From the NCBI GenBank assembly GCA_017649565.1, contig JAGCGO010000101.1:1-50033 (forward strand): a stretch of DNA of 50,033 bases. The letters are read 5' to 3'. Position 1 is the stretch's first letter; every line of letters begins with the position of its first letter. The position numbers and the translations under genes were made by a program. Of this stretch, positions 25,016 to 32,329 are shown piece after piece. The DNA is from Fibrobacter sp. GTDB taxonomy: Bacteria; Fibrobacterota; Fibrobacteria; Fibrobacterales; Fibrobacteraceae. A model generated the notes under the pieces. It searched no databases. It saw only the letters and a program-made list of their open reading frames with translations, and was not told the DNA's origin.

Positions 25016-25780
25016 CTATCTCCCGGGCTTACGCAGTTCAACGATCACATTGCTCACTTCCTTATTCATGAGCAAGGCTTTCAAGTTGCTTTCGTCGAAA
25101 TTAAAACGGTCATGCGAAGTAAACAGGAAGAACGTCTCATGTCGGGGAGCATTGTCAAGCCTGTACGCATACGGAAGCGTCGTCATCTTCCCGGGCTCGA
25201 GCATAATCGGGCTCTTTCCTTCGGCCATGTGCATCGTGAACATTCCGTTTCCATCGAGGCTCACAAGCATGCCGTAGCACTTTTCCGGCACCGAATAGCG
25301 GAGCTGTATTTCATCGCCTTCGCGGACTTCGTCGCCGTTCGCCAGCTGCACGGCACTGTCGCCCGTCTTTTTCCAGACTTCCATGCGGGCGTCCATTCCC
25401 TTAATGCGCGTGTCTCCGGCGTCGGCCATGGCAACTTCCATCGAAGTTTCATCGCTTTGCATCGTCACTTCGTTGCGGCCCATGAACACCGCCGAGAAAA
25501 TACCAAGCGCAACCACCAGGGCAGCAGCCACCTTGAGCCAGAATGCCGTTCCCACCGCAGAACTCGAAGACTTCCCAGCCGTTTCCAGCCTAGCCTCCAG
25601 CATCTCGAACGGGCATTCAGCGAGGATGCGGTCGTTCTCCTCGCGCATTTTTTTCACGCGGGCGGCGAAAATCTCGTCGCTCATCTCGCGTTCCCTGAGT
25701 TCGCGCATTTCTGCGTCGGGAAGTTCCCCGAGCAAGTAGCGTTCCATCTCGAAATCGGAAATTTTCCTGATGGTCGTCAT
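25016..25780 (-). CDS. Membrane anti-sigma factor with DUF4384-like domain
   Basis: 254 residues. The N-terminus (EMERYLLGELPDAEMRELREREMSDE) resembles the short anti-sigma helical domain that binds ECF sigma factors; a zinc-finger Cys pair is missing. One membrane helix (about 81-103, KVAAALVVALGIFSAVFMG) is followed by an extracytoplasmic domain with GDEIQLRYSVPEKCYGMLVSLDGNGMFTMHM, the DUF4384-like pattern, common beside caspase-like genes. It overlaps the sigma gene by ATGA and ends one base before the caspase-fold gene. Expected role: hold the sigma factor until an envelope signal is sensed. Confidence 0.8.
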   Translation of the reverse strand: MTTIRKISDFEMERYLLGELPDAEMRELREREMSDEIFAARVKKMREENDRILAECPFEMLEARLETAGKSSSSAVGTAFWLKVAAALVVALGIFSAVFMGRNEVTMQSDETSMEVAMADAGDTRIKGMDARMEVWKKTGDSAVQLANGDEVREGDEIQLRYSVPEKCYGMLVSLDGNGMFTMHMAEGKSPIMLEPGKMTTLPYAYRLDNAPRHETFFLFTSHDRFNFDESNLKALLMNKEVSNVIVELRKPGR

Positions 25781-26283
25781 CTTTTAACCTCCAGATCTTT
25801 TATCCTTGCCTGCAAGGTGCGCAAACGCTTGCGCACGCCGCTCATCGAAAGCCCCACCATCCCGGCGGTCTCCTCGAGCGTCATGCCGTCTACATAATGC
25901 AACACTGCGATAGTCCGCGTCGATTCCTGTTCCTTCGAAAAGATTTTTGCCAGAAGGCCCCGGGCCTCGTAGCCGTCCATTTCGTCGTCTGCACAGGCGA
26001 TGTTCAGGAGCGTATCGCTCGAATCGACATCCAGGCCGCGACGTTTCTTGTCGCGGATACGGTTTAGGCAAAGCCTCGTCGCCGTATTCCACAGAAGGCT
26101 GCTCGGCTGCGAAAGGTCCAGAGAATCCTTGCGGTCGTAAATGCGCAGGAAAACATCCTGCATCATGTCCTTCGCCTCGGCATCGTCCCCGAGCAGGGAC
26201 AGGCAGCGCCTATATACCATAGGAGCGTACGTCCCGTACAGTTCCGAAAAAGCCTTCTGTTCTGCCTGATTATCGACTTTCAT
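25777..26283 (-). CDS. ECF-type RNA polymerase sigma factor
   Basis: 168 residues, regions 2 and 4 only. Region 2: YAPMVYRRCLSLLGDDAEAKDMMQDVFLRIYDRKDSL, then WNTATRLCLNRIRDKKRR; region 4: AVLHYVDGMTLEETAGMVGLSMSGVRKRLRTL, a helix-turn-helix for the -35 element. It is followed by its anti-sigma factor and a caspase-fold protein. The bipartite motif at 26292-26319 ends only eight bases before the ATG, so if it is the promoter the mRNA is nearly leaderless. Autoregulation is the simplest reading of that motif. Confidence 0.93.
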   Translation of the reverse strand: MKVDNQAEQKAFSELYGTYAPMVYRRCLSLLGDDAEAKDMMQDVFLRIYDRKDSLDLSQPSSLLWNTATRLCLNRIRDKKRRGLDVDSSDTLLNIACADDEMDGYEARGLLAKIFSKEQESTRTIAVLHYVDGMTLEETAGMVGLSMSGVRKRLRTLQARIKDLEVKR

Positions 26284-26291
26284 ACCAGTGT

Positions 26292-26319
26292 AACACTTGA
26301 GTCGGTTAAAAGTGTCACC
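26292..26319 (-). promoter_or_regulatory. Bipartite motif GGTGACACTT-N13-GTGTT upstream of the ECF sigma gene
   Basis: Minus strand: GGTGACACTT from 26319, GTGTT at 26296-26292. It lies between the sigma start and the stop of the flavodoxin gene. Suggests autoregulation. Confidence 0.65.
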
Positions 26320-26333
26320 ACAAATTTAGAAAT

Positions 26334-26939
26334 TTACCATGCCTTGCAATGCAAACCCATCCTGTACGCCTTGGAGCCGTAACGTTCCGGCAGTCCCTGC
26401 ATTTTTCGCGTCCCGGGAATCGCCAATTTTCCGCGAATTTTGAAACCGGCCGTCCCGAAAATTTCCTTGAGCGCCTTGAACACGCCCGTGGACTGCCCGC
26501 AAAGAACGTTGAAGGGGAAAGGAGTCGTGCAGGCGGTAATGAAATAGGCATATTTGCCCTTGTGCTTGGGAATGGGGATGCCGACCTTGGTCTCGCCCAT
26601 CAGCACGTACACCAGGCGGTCGAAAAGCGTCTTGAGCGTGCCGGGGATGTTGCCCCAGTAAACGGGGGCTGCCACCAGGAGCACGTCGCAGGAGCGTATC
26701 ATTTCCGCGATCCGGTGTGCATCGTCGACTGGTTGGCAACAGTTGCCGTGCTTGCGGCAAAAGAGGCACGCCTTGCAGGGAGCGACATCCAGGTCGTTCA
26801 CGTTCATGACATCGATATGTATCGATTCCCTGGAAAAGTCATCGGCACCCGAAGCCTTTACGCCCTCGACAAAACGCTCCGCCGCCTGTGCGGTAATGCC
26901 GCGCCTACGCGGACTCGCATTCAAAACTAAAACGTTCAT
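26334..26939 (-). CDS. Flavodoxin-like NAD(P)H-dependent oxidoreductase
   Basis: 201 residues. The N-terminus MNVLVLNASPRRRG is the FMN phosphate loop of the flavodoxin-like reductase family. CKACLFCRKHGNCCQPVDD matches the Cys-rich segment of iron-sulfur-flavoprotein-like relatives, and PVYWGNIPGTLKTLFDRL is the second FMN-binding loop. Cytosolic. The electron acceptor is unknown. It has its own copy of the bipartite motif (26961-26988), and AAAAGGA precedes the ATG. This links a redox enzyme with the ECF-controlled genes. Confidence 0.87.
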   Translation of the reverse strand: MNVLVLNASPRRRGITAQAAERFVEGVKASGADDFSRESIHIDVMNVNDLDVAPCKACLFCRKHGNCCQPVDDAHRIAEMIRSCDVLLVAAPVYWGNIPGTLKTLFDRLVYVLMGETKVGIPIPKHKGKYAYFITACTTPFPFNVLCGQSTGVFKALKEIFGTAGFKIRGKLAIPGTRKMQGLPERYGSKAYRMGLHCKAW

Positions 26940-26960
26940 CGTACATTCCTTTTTCCGTTA

Positions 26961-26988
26961 AACACCCGAACAAGGCAAAAATGTCACC
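26961..26988 (-). promoter_or_regulatory. Bipartite motif GGTGACATTT-N13-GTGTT upstream of the flavodoxin gene
   Basis: Minus strand: GGTGACATTT from 26988, GTGTT at 26965-26961, 21 bases before the ATG, leaving room for the ribosome site. Confidence 0.6.
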
Positions 26989-27000
26989 GTAAAAAGAGAT

Positions 27001-27031
27001 TAGGGAATAGAGGCTAGAATCTAGGGACTAT
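27001..27031 (+). repeat. TAG-heptamer array
   Basis: TAG at 27001, 27008, 27015 and 27022 and TAT at 27029, exactly seven bases apart. Unlike the arrays at 274 and 409 it is not attached to a stop codon. Confidence 0.8.
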
Positions 27032-27055
27032 GAGGCACGGGGGTCAGGGTGCGAG

Positions 27056-27090
27056 GAAAAAAATATCCCGCAGCATCTCTGCCACGGGAT
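27056..27090 (-). terminator. Terminator of the O-acetylhomoserine sulfhydrylase gene
   Basis: ATCCCG (27065-27070) pairs with CGGGAT (27085-27090), with an inner CAG/CTG stem. On the minus strand it is followed by ATTTTTTT. It lies about 50 bases after the stop at 27138. Confidence 0.8.
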
Positions 27091-27107
27091 CTTTTAAGAC
27101 CAACGAT

Positions 27108-27133
27108 GTCATCCCCGGCTAGACCAGGGAATC
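27108..27133. repeat. Degenerate palindrome of the GTCATCCCCG...GGATCTCC type
   Basis: GTCATCCCCGG then CCAGGGAATCTCC with imperfect complementarity. It resembles the perfect palindrome at 48766-48791 and lies directly after the metY-like gene. Confidence 0.5.
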
Positions 27134-27137
27134 TCCA

Positions 27138-28415
27138 TTACACCTTGTCGAGGGCCTGAGTCAAGTCTTCGATGATGTCGTCGATGTTCTCGATACCCAC
27201 GCTGAAACGGATCAGGTCAGGGGCGACACCGGCTTCGATGAGCTGTTCGTCGGTGAGCTGACGGTGCGTGTGGCTAGCCGGGTGCAGCACGCAGCTGCGG
27301 GCGTCGGCCACGTGGGTCACGATGCAGATCATCTTGAGGCTGTCCATGAACTGGATGGACTTTTCACGACCGCCCTTGATGCCGAACGTGAGCACGCCGC
27401 ACGGGAGGCCGCCCTTGAACTGCTTCTGGGCGAGAGCGTAGTACGGGCTGTCTTCGAGGCCGGCGTAGTTGACCCAAGCCACCTTCGGGTGGTTCTTGAG
27501 GAACTTGGCGCAGGCGAGAGCGTTTTCGCAGTGGCGCGGCATGCGGAGGTGAAGCGTTTCCAAGCCGATGTTCAGGAGGAACGCATTCTGCGGAGCCTGA
27601 ATGGAACCGAGGTCGCGCATGAGCTGGGCGGTAGCCTTCGTGATGTAGGCGCCCTTGCCGAAAGCCTTCGTGTAGGCAAGACCGTGGTAGCTCGGATCCG
27701 GTTCGGTGAGGCCCTTGAACTTGTCGTGATGGGCTTCCCAGTCGAAGTTGCCGCTATCCACAATGCAGCCGCCGACGCAAGTGGCATGGCCGTCCATGTA
27801 CTTGGTGGTTGCGTGCGTCACGATATCCACGCCGAATTCGAACGGGCGGCAGATAATCGGAGTCGGGAACGTGTTGTCCACGATCATCGGGACGCCGTGC
27901 TTGTGAGCAAGGTCAGCAAAACGCTTGAGATCCAGAACCTTGCCGGCCGGGTTTGCAACCGTTTCGCCGAAAACGCACTTGGTGTTCGGGCGGAAAGCCT
28001 TTTCGATTTCTTCATCGCTCGCATCCTGGTCCACGAACGTGCAATCGATGCCGAGCTTCTTCATGGTAACGCAGAAGAGGTTGCTCGTACCGCCGTAGAT
28101 GGCACTCGTGCTGATGAAGTGGTCGCCCGCTTCGCAAATGTTGAACACGGAGTAGAAGCTAGCAGCCTGACCGGAGCTCGTGAGCATCGCAGCGACACCG
28201 CCTTCGAGAGCAGCGATCTTTGCAGCCACGGCGTCGTTCGTCGGGTTCTGCAAGCGGGTGTAGAAGTAACCCGTAGCCTTCAAGTCGAACAAGTCCGCCA
28301 TGGCGTTGGTGGATTCGTACTTGAAAGTGGTGCTCTGGTAAATGGGGAGGACGCGCGGTTCGCCGTTCTTCGGCTGCCAACCGCCCTGGATGCATATAGT
28401 TTCTGGTTTAGCCAT
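27138..28415 (-). CDS. metY: O-acetylhomoserine sulfhydrylase (Cys/Met metabolism PLP enzyme)
   Basis: 425 residues. A full-length Cys/Met-metabolism PLP enzyme: start PETICIQGGWQPKNGEPRVLPIYQSTTF, substrate loop YFYTRLQNPTND, cofactor segment VDNTFPTPIICRPFEFGVDIVTHATTKYMDGH with the Schiff-base Lys in TTKY, and C-terminal HPASHTHRQLTDEQL...FSVGIENIDDIIEDL. The length and VLPIYQSTTFK/CVGGCIVD pattern point to O-acetylhomoserine aminocarboxypropyltransferase rather than cystathionine synthase. It makes homocysteine from O-acetylhomoserine and sulfide in the cytosol. Monocistronic: own promoter (28495-28548) and terminator. Confidence 0.93.
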   Translation of the reverse strand: MAKPETICIQGGWQPKNGEPRVLPIYQSTTFKYESTNAMADLFDLKATGYFYTRLQNPTNDAVAAKIAALEGGVAAMLTSSGQAASFYSVFNICEAGDHFISTSAIYGGTSNLFCVTMKKLGIDCTFVDQDASDEEIEKAFRPNTKCVFGETVANPAGKVLDLKRFADLAHKHGVPMIVDNTFPTPIICRPFEFGVDIVTHATTKYMDGHATCVGGCIVDSGNFDWEAHHDKFKGLTEPDPSYHGLAYTKAFGKGAYITKATAQLMRDLGSIQAPQNAFLLNIGLETLHLRMPRHCENALACAKFLKNHPKVAWVNYAGLEDSPYYALAQKQFKGGLPCGVLTFGIKGGREKSIQFMDSLKMICIVTHVADARSCVLHPASHTHRQLTDEQLIEAGVAPDLIRFSVGIENIDDIIEDLTQALDKV

Positions 28416-28494
28416 TTTTAGCCTCTTGTTAAATACGTTTCAAATATAGATAGCAGGCGCCCCCGGAGCGCCCACCCTATTTCTTTGATAGGCA

Positions 28495-28548
28495 AATATA
28501 GAAAAACTCTATATCCCGTCAATGCATTTATGCAAATATTTGCATAAA
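28495..28548 (-). promoter_or_regulatory. Promoter and 22-bp palindrome upstream of metY
   Basis: Minus strand: TTGACG (28522-28517), 16 bases, TATATT (28500-28495, followed by TG). Four bases upstream of the -35 element is a perfect 22-base palindrome (28527-28548, half-site TTTATGCAAAT). This position suits an activator. A small GC hairpin lies in the leader near 28457-28473. Confidence 0.65.
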
Positions 28549-28592
28549 CAATTCCGATATCTAGTTATAACTTTTTACTATAACTATTATAG

Positions 28593-30197
28593 CTAGTCCT
28601 TGATGCAGCGGACCGGCAGAGCCTGGGAGCCGTCAGAATCCGGCACCTCGCTGATCTGCGCGCTGGGTCCATCAAAACGGGCGGGCTTCGGCGTAGCGCA
28701 ATCGTCGGTCTCGCATTCGGGGCGTAAAATCGCCCAAAAACCGAGTTCGTCGACTTCGTTCGAGGTTTTCCACTCCTCTACCGATTCGCCCAGCGAACGG
28801 AATTCCATGTCGCTCGGCAGGTGCCAGCCCTCGGGACACACCGTCTGGGCAGCATTCCAGGAATACATCCGCCCATATTCGGTACAATACTCGTTCAATC
28901 CGTTGTAGCAACTGCTCTCGCCCGTTTCGAAACGCAGGTTCTCTTCCATCCACGTCCGGTCCGCGAGCTTGACCGCCTTGTACATCTGGCCGTCGCGCGG
29001 ATCCTTCATGGCATCGCCCTGGACACAGCGGACAAAGTGGTAGTTGTCGGGACTCAGCATCGCTTCGCAGTAATCGCTGCCGCCAAAGCGGTAATGCTTC
29101 AGCGACTTCACCTCGACATTGCCTTCGTCGTCCGGCCACAAGGAAATGTTTTTCGAATCCAGCGTCCAGTAAGACGAAAATGCCAGATATTCCCCATGGT
29201 CCTCGGAACATTCACCCTCGTAATAACGGCGTGTCAGCGTGGAGAAATTCAGCCCGTACACATCAGTCGGATAGAAGAAGATTTCACCGTTCGGCGGAAT
29301 CGGCGACTCGCCCCGGAGGCTGCCGTATACGGCATAGAAAGGTTTCAGCTTCGAGGTCGCAAAAAAATCATCGAAAGAAGCCGTTTCAGGGAATTGCGCC
29401 CTGAGACCAGCAAACTCGGCCGCCTTGGGCAGGCGCCAGCCCTGGGGACAGATACTGCCACCGATTTCCGATTCCGGGTATTCGAGGCCGGCATCCGCAG
29501 GCAGTTCCCTCATCTTTTTCTTGTGGGGGTCTGTGAACGGGCGGCTCCCCGGAGTCCTGTACTGCAAATCCTGGGCCATCCATACCTGGTCACCGACCTT
29601 GACCGTATTGTAGGTCTTCCCGTCGCGGGCATCCGTCATCTTGCCGAGCTTCATCTTGCGCGGCAGCTTGACAAATCCCCAGAACTTGACCATGGCGATA
29701 CACACGTCGGGCCATTTCCTTCCCGGATAAACACTCTCAATTTCAATGATTATCTTGCGTACGTTTTCGATGGGCGGGTCAAATACAATAACGTCAGGAT
29801 GGGATTTCCCGCGCCCAAACCATTTCGGCTTGGCAAGCGTAACCTTCTTCACCAGGTTGCTCTTCGTGTTCGCGTAAATCTTGATCGTCTTTGCAAGGCC
29901 GTTATTCTCGTAGGAAGCCGAGTCGCGCGTGTTCCCGTTAAACAGCGTGATCACATCGACCTGTTGCGCCCCTACCGTAAATTCGAGGGTAATCGTATTG
30001 TCGTTATACGGAGCTCCCCAGACCTGGTAAAACGGGGACAGATTCTTCTTCATGATCAGGTTTTCGGGCCTGTAGTCCTTATCCAGCGAGGTCGACGAAG
30101 CCTTGACGCCGTTAATGGGAATAGACGTGATCGCATGCGAAAAAGGGACGACCGCAACAAAAGCGACAAACACCAGTAAAGTCAATAAATTCTTCAC
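28593..30197 (-). CDS. Exported protein with discoidin-like domain and two Fibrobacter paralogous domains
   Basis: 534 residues, GTG start at 30197-30195. Signal peptide LLTLLVFVAFVAVVPFSHA. Residues about 24-180 look like a discoidin/F5-8-type glycan-binding domain (ASSTSLDKDYRPENLI... YQVWGAPYNDNTITLEFTVG... VDVITLFNGN... KIYANTKS). Two major paralogous domains follow: about 185-375 (DARDGKTYNTVKVGDQVWMAQDLQY, ICPQGWRLP) and about 385-534 (DPRDGQMYKAVKLADRTWMEENLRF, CTEYGRMYSWNAA, VCPEGWHLP, LPVRCIKD). The combination suggests a secreted glycan-attached protein. No catalytic motif is seen. Its ribosome site is weak. Confidence 0.82.
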   Translation of the reverse strand: MKNLLTLLVFVAFVAVVPFSHAITSIPINGVKASSTSLDKDYRPENLIMKKNLSPFYQVWGAPYNDNTITLEFTVGAQQVDVITLFNGNTRDSASYENNGLAKTIKIYANTKSNLVKKVTLAKPKWFGRGKSHPDVIVFDPPIENVRKIIIEIESVYPGRKWPDVCIAMVKFWGFVKLPRKMKLGKMTDARDGKTYNTVKVGDQVWMAQDLQYRTPGSRPFTDPHKKKMRELPADAGLEYPESEIGGSICPQGWRLPKAAEFAGLRAQFPETASFDDFFATSKLKPFYAVYGSLRGESPIPPNGEIFFYPTDVYGLNFSTLTRRYYEGECSEDHGEYLAFSSYWTLDSKNISLWPDDEGNVEVKSLKHYRFGGSDYCEAMLSPDNYHFVRCVQGDAMKDPRDGQMYKAVKLADRTWMEENLRFETGESSCYNGLNEYCTEYGRMYSWNAAQTVCPEGWHLPSDMEFRSLGESVEEWKTSNEVDELGFWAILRPECETDDCATPKPARFDGPSAQISEVPDSDGSQALPVRCIKD

Positions 30198-30307
30198 ACG
30201 ACCAATATATTTTTTTTTATGGAATCTTGGGCCCCAAACCCCAAGAAATCATTGACAATAACAAAAAAATATCAAAGTATGATAAAAAAATTTTATCTTT
30301 GCCCCCG

Positions 30308-31222
30308 ATGATACCCACGCGCAACAACATGGCCCTCTGGCACCTGCTCGCCGTCGTGACGGTCGCCTTCTGGGGCACGAGCTTCGTGAGCACGAAGGTG
30401 CTCCTGAACCACGGCTTTTCTGCCGTACAGATTTTTACGATGCGTTTCGTGGTCACGTACCTGCTGTTGCTCGCGGCATCCCACAAGCAGATCCGTAGCA
30501 AGAACTGGAAGCACGAACTGACCCTTTTCATCAGCGGCATCACCGGCTGCACACTTTACTTCTGGACCGAGAATACCGCACTTTCGCTCGCACCGTCGAG
30601 CAACGTTTCGCTCATCGTCTGCATCACGCCATTACTCATCATGATTTTTGGCGGGCTGTTCTACAAGAGCGAACGGCTCGGCAGACGGCAGATCCTCGGG
30701 TGCCTCATCACGTTCGTCGGGATGGTGCTTGTGGTGCTGAACGGAAAATTCATCCTGAAGCTCTCCCCGCTCGGCGACTTCCTCGCCATCAGTGCTGCAC
30801 TGGTGTGGACCATCTATTCGCTAGTCGTCCGCAAGCTCAATGGCGAGTATTCCACGCTGTTCATCACGCGCAGGATGTTCTTCTACGGGTCGCTCACGGC
30901 CATCCCCGCACTGTTCATCGAGGCGGGCGGCAGCGTTTCGAAAGCGGCCGGCATCCCGTGGCAAAATTTCGCGGAACCCGTCGTGACGCTCAATTTCCTC
31001 TGCCTCACGGTTTTCTCGACGCTGTTCGGTTACCTTGTATGGAATAAAGTGATGAAGCAGCTCGGCACGGTACTTGCCAGCAACTACCTCTATGCCATTC
31101 CGATGGTCACCATCATTACGGCAGTCATCGCCCTGGGCGAACGCATCACGATTGTCGCCATCGCAGGTGCGATAGCGACTGTCACCGGCATGGTTGTCGC
31201 CGAGATGAAGCGCGGATCTTAA
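30308..31222 (+). CDS. DMT-superfamily (EamA) transporter
   Basis: 304 residues from ATG 30308 (ATG 30329 is possible; a TTG at 30227 is unlikely). About ten membrane helices in two EamA halves: LLAVVTVAFWGTSFVSTKVLL at the start and, in the second half, LGDFLAISAALVWTIYSLVVRKL, ending in IVAIAGAIATVTGMVVAE. EamA carriers export or import small metabolites such as amino acids; the substrate is not predictable. The stop codon overlaps, tail to tail, that of the next lipoprotein gene (31219). A possible promoter is TTGACA 30252 with TATGAT 30278, but the 20-base spacer is long. Confidence 0.88.
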   Translation: MIPTRNNMALWHLLAVVTVAFWGTSFVSTKVLLNHGFSAVQIFTMRFVVTYLLLLAASHKQIRSKNWKHELTLFISGITGCTLYFWTENTALSLAPSSNVSLIVCITPLLIMIFGGLFYKSERLGRRQILGCLITFVGMVLVVLNGKFILKLSPLGDFLAISAALVWTIYSLVVRKLNGEYSTLFITRRMFFYGSLTAIPALFIEAGGSVSKAAGIPWQNFAEPVVTLNFLCLTVFSTLFGYLVWNKVMKQLGTVLASNYLYAIPMVTIITAVIALGERITIVAIAGAIATVTGMVVAEMKRGS

Positions 31223-32304
31223 TCTTTAATGCAACGGATGGAATAGGCGAAGTAACCGCGAATCAGCGATTCCTTGTCCAGGTCATACTGGTTCGAAAGA
31301 ATCCAGGCATAGTGATTCATGTTGTCTTCGCCCCAGAAATAGGCCTTAGTGCCTTCGCCGTCGTACTGGCCCGTACTGGCACGGTAACCGGCCGGCAATG
31401 CAGAAAAGCCACTCGCGTTTGTCGCCGTGACGTTGTCACCGAAAATCGTATCTTCCCATTCGCCCACGGCACGCAAGGAACCGTTATTGTCGCCAAGCTG
31501 TTCCTTCACGGCATTGCTCAGGTCGCGCCAATCGGAAGCCTGCGGGATTGCCCAACCTTCAGGGCAGGCGTCCTCGGCATCGAATTCCTGATAAAAGCGC
31601 CCGTACTTGTCGCAATTTGCAGGATCGTCGTCCAGGCAGAACGTAGAGTCGAGAGAAATCGAACCGTCGGTGCTCTTGGAGAAGTTCAGGTTCTCGGCCA
31701 TCCATGTCTTGCCGCCGATAACAACAGTCTTGTAACTCTTGCCGTCACGCGGATCCTGCAATGTACCGTATTCCACATTCGAGACAGCAACGGCAGATGA
31801 ACTAGATTCGGACTGTCCGCTCCCGCAGGGAGCCATTTGGGTTTCAACAAGCGTAGAGCCTTCGCACTTGTAGAATATCTGGCGGTCGTAATCGTAAACG
31901 GTCATGGCGTTCGGGCATGCGATATTCGTTTTCTCCATGCTGCGCATGGTAATATTTGCCATGCCTTCCTTGAAACATTCCGTGCTACTACTAGACGTTC
32001 CACTATCGGGCTCATTACCGCTGGGCTCGTTGTCACCGGACTCATCACTACTGGACACACTTTTCTTGCTACTGCTCGACTTCGCTGTAGCACTGGAAAG
32101 TGGATTTTCCGAAGAAGACGAAAGCGAATCAGCAACATCGCTGGAACTTGCAGGCGAATCCTCTTGCGTCGAGTTCTCTTGCGAACTAGTCGGCATGGGA
32201 TCATCCTGCGGCCCGGAAGACGAATCGGAACCGCATGCGACTAGCGTAAAACAAAAAGCAACCGCCGAAGCAAAAGAAACTATACTTGCAGATTTAAAAT
32301 TCAT
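31219..32304 (-). CDS. Lipoprotein with Ser-rich linker and Fibrobacter paralogous domain
   Basis: 361 residues from ATG 32304 (AGGGACGAA upstream). Lipobox TLVAC, then GSDSSS and a Ser/Asp/Glu/Pro linker to about 110. A short Cys-bounded module (CFKEGMANITMRSMEKTNIAC...) precedes the major paralogous domain (about 180-361: DPRDGKSYKTVVIGGKTWMAENLNF, CDKYGRFY, CPEGWAIP, FSALPAGYRA, YSIRCIKD). N-terminus MNFKSASIVSFAS is shared with the next gene upstream, a sign of tandem duplication. Only 25 bases separate the two, so cotranscription is likely. Confidence 0.87.
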   Translation of the reverse strand: MNFKSASIVSFASAVAFCFTLVACGSDSSSGPQDDPMPTSSQENSTQEDSPASSSDVADSLSSSSENPLSSATAKSSSSKKSVSSSDESGDNEPSGNEPDSGTSSSSTECFKEGMANITMRSMEKTNIACPNAMTVYDYDRQIFYKCEGSTLVETQMAPCGSGQSESSSSAVAVSNVEYGTLQDPRDGKSYKTVVIGGKTWMAENLNFSKSTDGSISLDSTFCLDDDPANCDKYGRFYQEFDAEDACPEGWAIPQASDWRDLSNAVKEQLGDNNGSLRAVGEWEDTIFGDNVTATNASGFSALPAGYRASTGQYDGEGTKAYFWGEDNMNHYAWILSNQYDLDKESLIRGYFAYSIRCIKD

Positions 32305-32329
32305 TTCGTCCCTATAAAACACTTGTAGA

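Noticed and set aside
25777..25780. Overlap of sigma and anti-sigma genes as a frameshift
   Set aside because: It is an ordinary ATGA stop-start overlap.
30252..30283. TTGACA and TATGAT as a promoter for the DMT transporter
   Set aside because: The 20-base spacer is outside the usual range, so I mention it only in the gene entry.
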